A stretch of 64,000 nt of DNA from Xanthobacteraceae bacterium (GCA_030037895.1 JASHPW010000064.1:42369-106368); one strand, 5' to 3'. Shown: positions 18,117 through 26,322, counted from the stretch's first letter. Notes: a model not told the origin generated them from the sequence alone. Made by a program: numbers and translations.

Positions 18117-18750
18117 GATCGCCCATCTCGGCGTCTCGATCGGCGCCGTCGCCATCATCCGCGACGCGTCGCTCGAACTCGGCGCCGGCGAGATGTGCGG
18201 GCTGATCGGCCGCAACGGCGCCGGCAAAACCACGCTGATGCGCGCGCTGATGGGCGCGCTGCCGGCGCGCGGCAGCGCCGAGCTCGACGGCGTCGATCTC
18301 ATCCGCCTGCCGGCCCATCGCCGCGTCGCCCACGGCATCGGCTACATGCCCGAGGATCGCCGGCTGGTGCCCGAGTTCACCGTGGAGGAGAACATCCGCC
18401 TGCCGAGCTGGACGACGAGATCGTCCGGCGCCGACGCGCGGCTCGACTGGATTTTCGGCATCATGCCGGAAGTTGAGCGCTTGCGCGGCAGGCGCGCGCT
18501 CGAATTGTCCGGCGGGCAGCAGAAGATGGTGGCGCTCGCGCGCGCGCTCATGGCCGGCCGGCGCATGCTGCTGCTCGACGAGCCGTTCGAGGGGCTCGCG
18601 CCGGCGCTCGCCCGGCGGCTCGGCGAGGTGTTGGCGAGCCTCAAGGCGCAATCGGTTTCCGTGTTGCTCGCCGAATCGAACGAAATCCACGTCGCCGATC
18701 TGCTGGCGCGCGTCTATCGCATCGAGCGCGGTGCGGTGACGCCGGCATAG
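18109..18750 (+). CDS. LIV-type ABC transporter ATPase, LivF family
   Basis: The second ATPase of the importer, 213 residues, slightly shorter than the usual ~235. Walker A is GRNGAGKTT (34-42), the signature is LSGGQQKMVALARAL, and Walker B is MLLLDEPFEGLAP. It overlaps livG by 8 bp and ends operon 1. The convergent cyclase gene ends 36 bp later, with no clear terminator between. Confidence 0.87.
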   Translation: MLRIAHLGVSIGAVAIIRDASLELGAGEMCGLIGRNGAGKTTLMRALMGALPARGSAELDGVDLIRLPAHRRVAHGIGYMPEDRRLVPEFTVEENIRLPSWTTRSSGADARLDWIFGIMPEVERLRGRRALELSGGQQKMVALARALMAGRRMLLLDEPFEGLAPALARRLGEVLASLKAQSVSVLLAESNEIHVADLLARVYRIERGAVTPA

Positions 18751-18786
18751 GGAAGCTCGGCCGATGCTCCGCCAAGGTCGCCGCCG

Positions 18787-20529
18787 TCAGGTCGGCAATC
18801 CGGCCTTCGCCAGGCCCGCGGCAATACGTTCGACATCCTCCGGCCTGAAGGGTAGCCGGGCGAAATGGTCTTTGAACGCGTATTTTGGATTGATCTCCTG
18901 AAGCTCGCGCCAGACGCGACCGGCCTCATCGATCTCACCGAGATGACCGAGGGCGGAAGCGAGCGTGGCGCGGCTGAAATCCGTCTCCGGGACAAGCATG
19001 ATCCGCTGCCGGAACAGGGCCGCCGCCGTTTCGTACTTGCCGGCGAGCAGATAGGCCATGCCGAGGAAGTGCAGATAATGCGGATTGAAAGCGGGATCGA
19101 GGCGCATGGCGCGCTCGATCATCGGGATCGCTTCCAGGGGCTGTCCGGAAAGGTTGCGGATATTGCCGAGGATGTTGTAGGCCGCGGCCAAGTTCGGGTT
19201 GAGGGAAAGCGCCCTGTCGACCGCGGATTTCGCCCGATCGAGGTCCTTTTCGAAGACCGCCACCAGGGCCGACACGCAGAACGCGAGCGGTTCGTTCGGG
19301 TCCTTTGCGATCGCCCGCTGCGCGTAATGTTTGGCAAGCCCCAGCGAACTGTCGGGATCTTCGCTCCAGCGGTTCTGGTAGTCGAATACGTAGGCAAAAC
19401 CGAGACACGCATAGGCTTGCGAATAGTCGGGATCGAGCTCCACCGCCCGCGTGAAGAACTTGATCGACTGCGCGAACGTCTCGCGATTCTTGGTCTTCCC
19501 GAGCATGAACTCGCGGCCGCGCAGGAAACAGTCGTAAGCGTCGATGTTGGAGGTGTCGCCGTCGGCGAGTCGCGCCTTCTCCGCCGGGCTGAGGGTTATC
19601 TTGAGCGCGTCGACAATTCGATGCGTGACGTCGTCCTGAACCGCGAAGATATCGGTCAGATCGCGATCGTAGCGGTCGGCCCACAGGTGCCCGCCGCTCG
19701 CGGAGTCGATGAGCTGCGCGGTGATGCGCACGCGGTTGCCGGCGCGGCGGATCGAGCCTTCGAGCACCGCGCGCACGCCCAGCTCGCGGCCGATGCTGCG
19801 GACGTCGACCGGGCGCCCCTTATAGGTGAAGCTCGAATTGCGCGCGATCACCGTCAGGCCGCCGATTTTCGACAGATCGGTGATGATGTCTTCGCTGATG
19901 CCGTCGGAAAAGTACTCCTGCTCCGGATCGCCGGACATATTGGTGAACGGCAAAATGGCGATCGACGGCTGGTCGGACTGCGCCGAAGCCGGCGACGCCG
20001 GAGCGCGGTCGAGGCGGATGCCGTACACCCGCACCGGCCGCGCGATGTTCTTGAGCTGGCGGTCGCCATGATCCTCATAAGCAAAATCCATTTTGCCGTC
20101 GATTTCTTCGTGCACCTTGCCGGAAACGCAAATGCCGCCCGGCTCGGCGATGCCTTCGAGCCGCGCCGCAACGTTGATGCCGTCGCCGAAGATGCGATTG
20201 TCGTCGTAGATGACGTCGCCGAGATTGATGCCGATGCGAAATTGCATGCGCCGCCCGGGTTCGATCGAGGCGTTGCGCTCCGCCATCGTCCGTTGAATGG
20301 CGACGGCGCATTCGACCGCGTTCACGACGCTGGCAAATTCGGCCAATATGCCGTCGCCGGCGGTGTCGATGATCCGTCCGCCAAAGTCGCCGACCATCGG
20401 CAGCACGACCGCCTGATGGCCCTTGAGGTCGCGCACGGTGCGCGCTTCGTCGGCGCCCATGAGCGCGCTGTAGCCGGCGATGTCCGCGGCCAGGATCGCT
20501 GCGAGCCGGCGCGACTGGCTCTCCGACAT
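18787..20529 (-). CDS. Class III adenylate/guanylate cyclase with TolB-like and TPR regions
   Basis: A 580-residue soluble protein. An N-terminal class III cyclase domain (RRLAAILAADIAGYSALM) has metal aspartates Asp16 and Asp59 (TAGDGILAEF) and a GINLGDVIYDDNRIFGDGINVAARLE block. The middle (PSIAILPFTNMSGDPEQEYFSDGI) is the TolB-like segment typical of this architecture, and the C-terminal ~250 residues are TPR-like helices. Start at the ATG at 20527-20529. The architecture is abundant in Bradyrhizobium relatives, with many paralogues per genome; targets are unknown. Several residues needed for nucleotide choice cannot be judged by eye. Confidence 0.88.
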   Translation of the reverse strand: MSESQSRRLAAILAADIAGYSALMGADEARTVRDLKGHQAVVLPMVGDFGGRIIDTAGDGILAEFASVVNAVECAVAIQRTMAERNASIEPGRRMQFRIGINLGDVIYDDNRIFGDGINVAARLEGIAEPGGICVSGKVHEEIDGKMDFAYEDHGDRQLKNIARPVRVYGIRLDRAPASPASAQSDQPSIAILPFTNMSGDPEQEYFSDGISEDIITDLSKIGGLTVIARNSSFTYKGRPVDVRSIGRELGVRAVLEGSIRRAGNRVRITAQLIDSASGGHLWADRYDRDLTDIFAVQDDVTHRIVDALKITLSPAEKARLADGDTSNIDAYDCFLRGREFMLGKTKNRETFAQSIKFFTRAVELDPDYSQAYACLGFAYVFDYQNRWSEDPDSSLGLAKHYAQRAIAKDPNEPLAFCVSALVAVFEKDLDRAKSAVDRALSLNPNLAAAYNILGNIRNLSGQPLEAIPMIERAMRLDPAFNPHYLHFLGMAYLLAGKYETAAALFRQRIMLVPETDFSRATLASALGHLGEIDEAGRVWRELQEINPKYAFKDHFARLPFRPEDVERIAAGLAKAGLPT

Positions 20530-20711
20530 GGCGGTTTCTCCGGATAGACGCCGACGACGGCGTCGGGACACATAAGCGCGCCGCGGAAGATTACCACCCC
20601 GATCGGCGGCGCCGGAACCCGGTCGTCTCCGGATTCACAACCGGTCTTCCATCGCCGCCCCCGTCGTCGTCGGGTCATGTCGCTGCGGCCGACCGAGGCT
20701 GAGAAAATCGG

Positions 20712-21608
20712 TCATCGCTCCTCGGAGCCCTTGCCGAGAAAGGCCATGAGCGCGGCCACGTCCCGCTTGTCCGCCGCGAAATCCGCGGCGATGCGCTCGT
20801 AGACATGCGCGGCGCCTTCATAGAGTTCGCGCGCGGCGACATCGTCGCCGACGAAACCCGCGATCTCGCGCATCTCGGCGACCCACCGATAGGCCTTGGC
20901 CGGCATCGCGGGCAAAGTCCGCTTGTGCCAAGCGAGCATCTCCTTCTGGCTGAAGGACAGTTCCGCGATCAGCGCCGCGGCGGAGCCGGCGCGCGTCGCC
21001 GCGAGCATCATCGCCGCGCCAATCGCCTGCGTGCCCTTGGTGATGCCGGCATAGGACATTTTCAGCGCCGAGGCCGCGCTGAAAGCTCCGTCCAGCACGC
21101 GCACGTCGAGCCCGTAGCGGCGCAACGCGGCAAAGCGCGGCGCCGCGGCGCCGGAGGCATAAAAGCGCGGGCCGGATATTCCGGCCCGCGGCCCCCTTCC
21201 CTTCCCCACTTGCGGGTGAGGATCGGGAGCGGGCGGCGGGCCGATGATGCCGCAATCAACGAAGGCACATCCCGTCGGCGCGATCGCCGCCGCGACGCGC
21301 GCCACCGTCGCCGGATTGACGGCGTTGCAATCGACATAGATCGGCTTGGTGGCGCCGGCGCCGAGCGCCGGCACGAAACGCCGCGCCAGTGACAGCGCCT
21401 CGCCCGGCGGCAGGACCGAAAGAATGAAATCGGCCGAGGCGATCTCCTCATCGCTTGCCGCGGCCATGCCGGCCGCCTGCGCCCGCGCCACGGTCTGTCG
21501 GCTGCGGCCGGCGAGCGAGGTCAGCACTTTGACGCCGTGATCGGCGAGCCTTTTTCCGACCGCCGCGCCCATCGCGCCGGCCGCAATCACCGCGACGACA
21601 GGAATCAT
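20712..21608 (-). CDS. DUF1932 NAD(P)-dependent dehydrogenase with an in-frame insertion
   Basis: A 298-residue beta-hydroxyacid-dehydrogenase-like protein. The N-terminal Rossmann motif is VIAAGAMGAAVGKRL, followed by ADFILSVLPPGEAL and KMSYAGITKGTQAIGAAMM, which holds the expected catalytic-type lysine. The C-terminal DUF1932 helical domain is intact. Between GIIGPPP and FYASG, where I expect about six to nine residues, there are about 21 (DPHPQVGKGRGPRAGISGPR). They are encoded by a palindromic element. The frame stays open, so the protein may still work with a surface loop. Start at the ATG at 21606-21608. Substrate unknown. Confidence 0.8.
   Translation of the reverse strand: MIPVVAVIAAGAMGAAVGKRLADHGVKVLTSLAGRSRQTVARAQAAGMAAASDEEIASADFILSVLPPGEALSLARRFVPALGAGATKPIYVDCNAVNPATVARVAAAIAPTGCAFVDCGIIGPPPAPDPHPQVGKGRGPRAGISGPRFYASGAAAPRFAALRRYGLDVRVLDGAFSAASALKMSYAGITKGTQAIGAAMMLAATRAGSAAALIAELSFSQKEMLAWHKRTLPAMPAKAYRWVAEMREIAGFVGDDVAARELYEGAAHVYERIAADFAADKRDVAALMAFLGKGSEER
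21166..21190. repeat. Perfect palindrome inside the DUF1932 gene
   Basis: An 11-bp perfect inverted repeat (CGCGGGCCGGA, 21166-21176, and its complement 21180-21190) with a three-base loop. The adjoining stretch to about 21227 (pyrimidine-rich, CCCCCTTCCCTTCCCC then CTTGCGGGTGAGG) reads like the intergenic repeat common in Bradyrhizobium relatives. It lies in frame in a coding region, adding about 15-20 residues. Probably a small palindromic mobile repeat inserted into a gene. Confidence 0.6.
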
Positions 21609-21784
21609 GATGTCCTCGATGGCGAACCGCGGACCGATCATAGCGTCATTCCGCGGCGCGGCGAAGCGGCGGACCGCTTGGCACTTGCAAACCTCCTGCT
21701 TTGCACTAAGCATACGAATCGTGCCGGCCCCGCCGCGAAAATAGCTTGGCCAGGGGGTGACGCCGGGCTTCCGGCTGTTATATC

Positions 21785-21794
21785 TTCTTAAGAA
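21785..21794. promoter_or_regulatory. Palindrome upstream of the antitoxin-like gene
   Basis: TTCTTAAGAA is a perfect 10-bp palindrome 45 bp upstream of the small gene at 21839 and directly downstream of an AT-rich TTATAT. A second small hairpin (CCGAG..CTCGG) lies between it and the ribosome-binding site. Autoregulated antitoxin operons carry operators of this kind, but there is no direct evidence of binding. Confidence 0.3.
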
Positions 21795-21838
21795 AGATCC
21801 GAGCTATGCTCGGGAGGCGTAAGATCTAGGAGGATCGT

Positions 21839-22048
21839 ATGGCCATTCGCAAAGCGACGCTTAGGTCGGCGCCGCCGCGGCCAGAATTGGAGCGGCTACT
21901 TTCGGCAGCCAGAGAACACGAGATCACAGACGCGGAACTGCAGGAGCAGCGCGTCAGCTTTGCATACGGAAATGCGCCGAAAGATTCTCGAATCACAAAG
22001 GAGTCGGCCCGTTCTGCCGCGAGGAGCCTTCGCCTACAGCGAGCGTAA
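21839..22048 (+). CDS. Small antitoxin-like protein upstream of fic
   Basis: A 69-residue hydrophilic helical protein preceded by a very strong ribosome-binding site (TAGGAGGATCGT before the ATG). It contains ELQEQRVSFAYGNAPKDSRITKES at about 33-56, a pattern I associate with small genes paired with Fic enzymes. Class I Fic antitoxins (VbhA family) carry an inhibitory (S/T)xxxE(G/N) helix. The counterpart here would be SFAYGN (40-45), with Gly instead of the inhibitory Glu. It may therefore inhibit differently or be only a Fic-associated protein. A terminator follows 15 bp after its stop and before fic. Confidence 0.65.
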   Translation: MAIRKATLRSAPPRPELERLLSAAREHEITDAELQEQRVSFAYGNAPKDSRITKESARSAARSLRLQRA

Positions 22049-22062
22049 TTGGTCGGAGAAAA

Positions 22063-22087
22063 GCCCGGCTTTGGCCGGGCATTTTTT
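22063..22087 (+). terminator. Rho-independent terminator between the small gene and fic
   Basis: GCCCGGC (22063-22069) pairs perfectly with GCCGGGC (22074-22080) across a TTTG loop and is followed by ATTTTTTG. It starts 14 bp after the small gene's stop and ends 5 bp before the fic ATG at 22093. A transcript from the upstream promoter would mostly stop here, leaving fic to read-through or an unseen promoter. Confidence 0.85.
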
Positions 22088-22092
22088 GAGGC

Positions 22093-22695
22093 ATGATAGT
22101 CTCAGAAGGCAGTGACCGAGAATTATTCGATTGGGTCCAAGAGCAGAATCTCGTCCGTCAATACGACTTTCTTACGAATTGCATCTTGATCGGCCTCAAA
22201 CAGGGACACACTGCTCTAGATAAGTATACCCTTTGGGCGTTAAACCACATCGCCGTAGCAAACATCTCGCAGTTCGGCGGCAGGTTTCGTGAAGAGCCAA
22301 TCTATGTGGGCAATCATAAGCCTCCCCATTTTCGCGAGATTCCAGACCTCATGGATCGTTTCATTTCGACGATTCATGAAAATTGGTTCAACTGGACTGC
22401 GACAGAATTAGGTGCCTACGGCCTTTGGAGGCTTAATTGGATACATCCGTTCATTGAGGGAAACGGAAGAACGGCTAGGGCGACATGTTACTATCTTCTT
22501 TGCGTGCGATCCGGTCTATTACTGCCAGGGCGAAGGATCGTTCCCGAACGCATACGCGATGACCGCGCAGGGTATGTCGCGGGCCTGCACGCAGCAGACC
22601 GAGCTTGGGAGGAAGGCAATCTCGATTTCTCCGAGTTAGAGGCATACTTGGCTCATCTGCTAGAAGCCCAATTGTCCGACGACGGCGCGGCGTAA
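22093..22695 (+). CDS. Fic/Doc family protein (AMP transferase or related)
   Basis: The 200-residue Fic-domain protein has the complete active loop HPFIEGNGRTAR at 118-129 with catalytic His118, so nucleotide or phosphate-group transfer to a target protein is expected. A flap-like hairpin precedes it (FREEPIYVGNHKPPHFREIPDLM, 65-87), and no obvious N- or C-terminal inhibitory (S/T)xxxE(G/N) helix is present. Regulation in trans by the upstream 69-residue protein is therefore plausible. Base composition is lower in GC than the flanks, and IS-end-like repeats follow, suggesting transfer. The position right after a terminator is unusual. Confidence 0.87.
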   Translation: MIVSEGSDRELFDWVQEQNLVRQYDFLTNCILIGLKQGHTALDKYTLWALNHIAVANISQFGGRFREEPIYVGNHKPPHFREIPDLMDRFISTIHENWFNWTATELGAYGLWRLNWIHPFIEGNGRTARATCYYLLCVRSGLLLPGRRIVPERIRDDRAGYVAGLHAADRAWEEGNLDFSELEAYLAHLLEAQLSDDGAA

Positions 22696-22717
22696 GCCCG
22701 CGTAGGCTGCCGCCACA

Positions 22718-22767
22718 ATCAAACTGAGACACTACCGGCGGCAGGATTTCAAACCGAGGCACTACCG
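22718..22767. repeat. 30-bp-period direct repeats resembling an IS21-type end
   Basis: Two 20-bp units, at 22718-22737 and 22748-22767, agree at 17 of 20 positions around the core AAACYGAGRCACTACCG, offset by exactly 30 bp. Repeated AAACTG..CACC-type units are typical of IS21-family termini. No transposase gene is in the window, so this would be a remnant, bordering the Fic patch on its right side. Confidence 0.45.
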
Positions 22768-22878
22768 CCGGAATCCATAGTCACGGAATCACGGTTATCG
22801 ATTCCGGGTTGCCGCGGAGCTTTGCATCGGCCGGCCGGAAACCGGACCTCTCGGCTCGGCCCGGAACGCAAGCCGGAA

Positions 22879-23409
22879 TCATACGGTCTCGCGCGCCCGT
22901 GTCGTGAGGCCGTCGGCGCCGCGTTGCAAGCGTCGGCGCAACGCCGCCGGGCGGCCGTCGGCGCTCGGCTGGTAGAACACGCTGTAGCGCGCCGCGGCCG
23001 CGGCGAACGCCAGCGCGTCGGCCGGTTTCTTCACTTCGAATGAATCGAAACCGGCGCGCAGGAGAAACTGGAACTGGTCGCGCAGCACGTCGCCGGTGGC
23101 GCGCAACTCGCCGCGAAAGCCGTAGCGCTCGCGCAACAGCCGCGCCTGGCTGTAGGCGCGGCCGTCGCGGAATTTCGGAAAGACGAGGGCGACGAGCGCA
23201 AGCTCGCTCAGCCACGGCCCCAATTCCCCGACCCGGCGGTCGTTCGGCCAGAGGACGCCGACCGCGGCGTCGCGCCGCGCCAGCTCGGGCGCGTCGGCGA
23301 GGAACCGTTCTCCCGGTACGATGACCGGCACGCCGTCCGGTATCGGCGCGTCGTCGAGGACGCGGAGATAACGATCTTCATCGACATGACCCGCCTTAAC
23401 GAGCGGCAT
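22879..23409 (-). CDS. DUF934 protein of the sulfite reductase operon
   Basis: A 176-residue protein of the DUF934 family, with VPGERFLADAPELARRDAAVGVLWPND, FPKFRDGRAYSQARLLRERYGFRGELRATGDVLRDQF and a FEVKKPADALAF core. Members are almost always encoded directly after the sulfite reductase hemoprotein and are presumed to assist it; no enzymatic function is established. Its start overlaps the 3' end of cysI by 14 bp. The C terminus is extended and Arg-rich. cysH, often next in this operon, is absent. Confidence 0.85.
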   Translation of the reverse strand: MPLVKAGHVDEDRYLRVLDDAPIPDGVPVIVPGERFLADAPELARRDAAVGVLWPNDRRVGELGPWLSELALVALVFPKFRDGRAYSQARLLRERYGFRGELRATGDVLRDQFQFLLRAGFDSFEVKKPADALAFAAAAARYSVFYQPSADGRPAALRRRLQRGADGLTTRARETV

Positions 23410-25054
23410 AGACGCGCTCCTTGAACGGTTCGATGCCGGTGCGTTTGAGCGTATCGATGAACGGCTCGTCCGGGCGTTGGCGCAGCTCCATATAGGCCGC
23501 GGCGATGTCCTCGACGACGTCGGCCACTTGCGCGAAGGGGACCGCCGGACCGATCAGCGTGCCGAGCTTGGCGTCTTCGTCGGCCTTGCCGCCGAGCGTG
23601 ATCTGATAAAATTCCTCGCCGTTCTTCTCGACGCCGAGAATGCCGATATGGCCGACGTGGTGATGGCCGCAGGCGTTGATGCAGCCGGAAATGTTGATGT
23701 GCAGCCGGCCGAGATCGCGCGCCAGATCGAGATTGCGGAAGCGGCCGGCGATTTGCTGCGCCACCGGGATCGAGCGCGCATTGGCCAGGCTGCAATAGTC
23801 GAGCCCCGGGCAGGAGATGATGTCGGAGACGAGACCGATATTGGGCGTGGCGGCGCCGATCGCGCCGAGCGCCGGCCAGAGCGCGGGAAGGTCGCGCTGG
23901 GCGACATGCGGCATGACCAGGTTCTGCTCGTGGCCGACGCGGATTTCGCCGAACGAATAGCGCTCGGCAAGCTCGGCGATCGCCTCCATCTGCGCCGCGG
24001 TGGCGTCGCCCGGCGTGCCGCCTTCCGGCTTGAGCGAGAGCGTGACGATGGCGTAGCCCGGGACCTTGTGATTGGCGACCGCATTGTCCATCCAGGCGTC
24101 GAACGCCCGGTCGGCGCGGCGCGCCTGCGTCAGCGCCGGCGGGCTGTCGTCGAGCCGCTCATAGGCCGGATAGCGGAAACGGCCGGCGATCTCGGCGACC
24201 ACCGCGGGATCGAGCGCGAGCGCGCCGTCCTTGATCGTCTGCCACTCCGCTTCGACCTCTCTGGCGAACGCCTCGGCGCCGAGATCGTGCACCAAAATCT
24301 TGATGCGCGCCTTCCAGATGTTGTCGCGCCGCCCGAAGGCGTTGTAGGTGCGCAGCACCGCTTCGACGTAACTCAAGACATCGCGCTTGTGCAGGAACGG
24401 CTTGATCGTCTTGGCAAGGAACGGCGTGCGGCCGAGGCCGCCGCCGACCATGACCTCAAAGCCCGCTTCGCCGGCGCCGTTGCGGTGCAGGCGCAGCGCC
24501 AGGTCGTGAATGCGCAGCGCGGCGCGGTCATGGCCGGCGGCGCCGACCGCGATCTTGAACTTGCGCGGCAGGAACGAAAATTCGGGATGCAGCGTCACGT
24601 GCTGGCGGATGACTTCGGCCCAGATGCGCGGGTCCTCGATCTCGTCGGGGGCGACGCCGGCCCACTGGTCGGTGGTGACGTTGCGGACGTTGTTGCCGCT
24701 CGTCTGCATGCCGTGCATGCCGACGCCGGCAAGCTCGGCCATCGCCTCCGGCAGCTCCTGAAGCTTGATCCAGTGGAACTGGATGTTCTGCCGCGTGGTG
24801 AAATGGCCGTAGCCGCGATCGTAACGGCGGGCGACGTGCGCCAGCATGCGCAACTGCGCCGACGACAGCGTTCCGTAAGGAATGGAGATGCGCAGCATGT
24901 AGGCGTGGAGCTGCAAATAGACGCCGTTCATCAGCCGCAGCGGCTTGAATTCGTCCTCGCTCAGCTCGCCCGACAGGCGGCGGGCGACCTGGTCGCGAAA
25001 ATCGGCGACGCGCTCGGCGACCAGCGTGCGGTCGAGATCGTCGTAGAGATACAT
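23396..25054 (-). CDS. cysI: Sulfite/nitrite reductase hemoprotein subunit
   Basis: The 552-residue siroheme/4Fe-4S enzyme should reduce sulfite to sulfide in assimilation. The duplicated half-domains include HFTTRQNIQFHWIKL (84-98) and QTSGNNVRNVTTD (117-129). The cluster cysteines are Cys415 and Cys421 in CPGLDYC, and Cys458 and Cys462 in SGCINACGHHHVG. In Hyphomicrobiales this single-polypeptide form works with DUF934 and DUF2849 partners, both present on either side. The sulfide feeds MetY. A nitrite-reductase role is less likely given this context. Confidence 0.92.
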   Translation of the reverse strand: MYLYDDLDRTLVAERVADFRDQVARRLSGELSEDEFKPLRLMNGVYLQLHAYMLRISIPYGTLSSAQLRMLAHVARRYDRGYGHFTTRQNIQFHWIKLQELPEAMAELAGVGMHGMQTSGNNVRNVTTDQWAGVAPDEIEDPRIWAEVIRQHVTLHPEFSFLPRKFKIAVGAAGHDRAALRIHDLALRLHRNGAGEAGFEVMVGGGLGRTPFLAKTIKPFLHKRDVLSYVEAVLRTYNAFGRRDNIWKARIKILVHDLGAEAFAREVEAEWQTIKDGALALDPAVVAEIAGRFRYPAYERLDDSPPALTQARRADRAFDAWMDNAVANHKVPGYAIVTLSLKPEGGTPGDATAAQMEAIAELAERYSFGEIRVGHEQNLVMPHVAQRDLPALWPALGAIGAATPNIGLVSDIISCPGLDYCSLANARSIPVAQQIAGRFRNLDLARDLGRLHINISGCINACGHHHVGHIGILGVEKNGEEFYQITLGGKADEDAKLGTLIGPAVPFAQVADVVEDIAAAYMELRQRPDEPFIDTLKRTGIEPFKERVYAAR

Positions 25055-25060
25055 GGGCGC

Positions 25061-25441
25061 CTAGCTTTTACATTGCGCATGATCTTTTTCCGAAAGGCGG
25101 CGATCGCTTTTCGGGATCATGCCTGGATGCCGGAACGTGACCGGCAGATCGATCGTGGGGCCGCCGCGGCGAATGATCTCGCGCAGGTTGCCGGGCCGCA
25201 CGCCGCCCTCGCTCGTGCGCTTGACCGGCGCGATATAGGGGCCGACCGCGCGCAGATCGTCGGCCATCGCGGCGGCGAACATTTGCCGGGCGACGGCGGC
25301 ATCGGCCGTGACCGCGGCGGCATCGAGATCAGTGGTCCAGCCGTCGGCGCGCCAATACACCACGGCGCCGTCGCCGACGCGGTTCGCGGTCACCACCACC
25401 GGCCCGGTGATCCTGATTTTTTGTTCCAGCGGCGAAGTCAT
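25061..25441 (-). CDS. DUF2849 protein upstream of cysI
   Basis: A 126-residue small protein starting MTSPLEQKIRITGPVVVTANRVGDGAVVYW, the DUF2849 opening. The family's operon position before cysI is its main known property; function is unknown. I chose the ATG at 25439-25441 because upstream in-frame sequence is unlike the family. The stop is 6 bp from cysI. The siroheme synthase gene cysG, usually first in this operon, is missing here. Tandem 17-bp repeats lie 71-104 bp upstream. Confidence 0.83.
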   Translation of the reverse strand: MTSPLEQKIRITGPVVVTANRVGDGAVVYWRADGWTTDLDAAAVTADAAVARQMFAAAMADDLRAVGPYIAPVKRTSEGGVRPGNLREIIRRGGPTIDLPVTFRHPGMIPKSDRRLSEKDHAQCKS

Positions 25442-25511
25442 CGTCCGCTCAAAGCGCCAAAGGAAACGAAGCAAAAACCCGTTCGCGCGCGGTTTTCCGC
25501 TGCGCGACATG

Positions 25512-25545
25512 ATCTCTATATATGCGCCATCTCTATATATGCGCC
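25512..25545. repeat. Tandem 17-bp repeat in the sulfite reductase promoter region
   Basis: ATCTCTATATATGCGCC occurs twice, perfectly and head-to-tail (25512-25528, 25529-25545). On the leftward strand each copy reads GGCGCATATATAGAGAT and could serve as a -10 region. TTTGCT lies about 16 bp before the first TATATA. It is therefore a duplicated promoter element or operator for the DUF2849-cysI-DUF934 operon. Confidence 0.6.
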
Positions 25546-25669
25546 GCTTTTCAGCAGCAAACATCAGAATATTCTACCAAATGTCATGCGCAGCGTGGCA
25601 TGAGCGCGCCGAAAGTCGGTCGATATGAGAAGGTCATTGCGCGCAGCGATTACCGGCGGCGCCGGCCGA

Positions 25670-26293
25670 TCAGTCTTCCGGCGCCGGACCGCACCATCCG
25701 GGCAGGTAATCGGCGTCGCTGCTCTTGGCCAATTCGAGCGCCTCCTCGACCGCGCGGTCGAAGTCGCGCTCGACCAGCTTGCGCTTCATGCGCCGGCGCA
25801 GGAAATCCGCCCAGATAAATTCGCTGAATGGAGTGGTGTCCTTGGCGAAGCCGCCGGCGCGGCGCAACTCGCCGGCGAGCGAACGGAACGGATCATCAAT
25901 GAGATCGGTCACCGCCTTGGGAATGTCGCGGTAATGGCGGCGGCGGCCCTCGGCGTCGAACGGATGCATCCAATTGCGGTTGTCCATGACCGTCCAGAAC
26001 GCGTCGCCGTCGAGCTTGCTCAGATTGGCCACGATCGTCACCGCCACCTGCTTGACGCCTTCGTCGTGGAGGGCGAGTGCGAGATGGTGATGATCGATAA
26101 CGTAGTGCCGGCGTTTGGGGCCGAGGATGACCGGAATCATGTGCTTGCCGAGAAATTTTTCGCCTTTTTTCGTTGCGGTCTCGCGCCAGTGCTTGCGCTT
26201 GGCCAGCACCTCGCGCATGCCGACGGTGATCTGGGTGGGACGCAAATCCGCAATCTTGACCGGAGTGAGAACGGGCTCGCGCACCACGGTCAT
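25670..26293 (-). CDS. ParB-like protein (ParBc_2 family)
   Basis: The 207-residue protein fits the ParB-like nuclease family with a VKIADLRPTQITVGMREV opening, KFLGKHMIPVILGPKRRHYVIDHHHLALAL, and NWMHPFDAEG. The YVIDHHHLALA segment is the ParB-type nucleotide/catalytic region in this small family. It is not the chromosome-segregation ParB: parA is absent and no DNA-binding helix-turn-helix is visible. Biochemical role unknown. It precedes, with no clear linkage, the leftward coiled-coil gene. Confidence 0.78.
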   Translation of the reverse strand: MTVVREPVLTPVKIADLRPTQITVGMREVLAKRKHWRETATKKGEKFLGKHMIPVILGPKRRHYVIDHHHLALALHDEGVKQVAVTIVANLSKLDGDAFWTVMDNRNWMHPFDAEGRRRHYRDIPKAVTDLIDDPFRSLAGELRRAGGFAKDTTPFSEFIWADFLRRRMKRKLVERDFDRAVEEALELAKSSDADYLPGWCGPAPED

Positions 26294-26322
26294 CTGCGAC
26301 TCTCCTCTGCGGCGGGTGCCGG

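Noticed and set aside
23477..25603. Rightward 708-codon open frame over cysI and DUF2849
   Set aside because: Antisense to cysI with intact siroheme/cluster cysteines; the frame has no recognisable fold.
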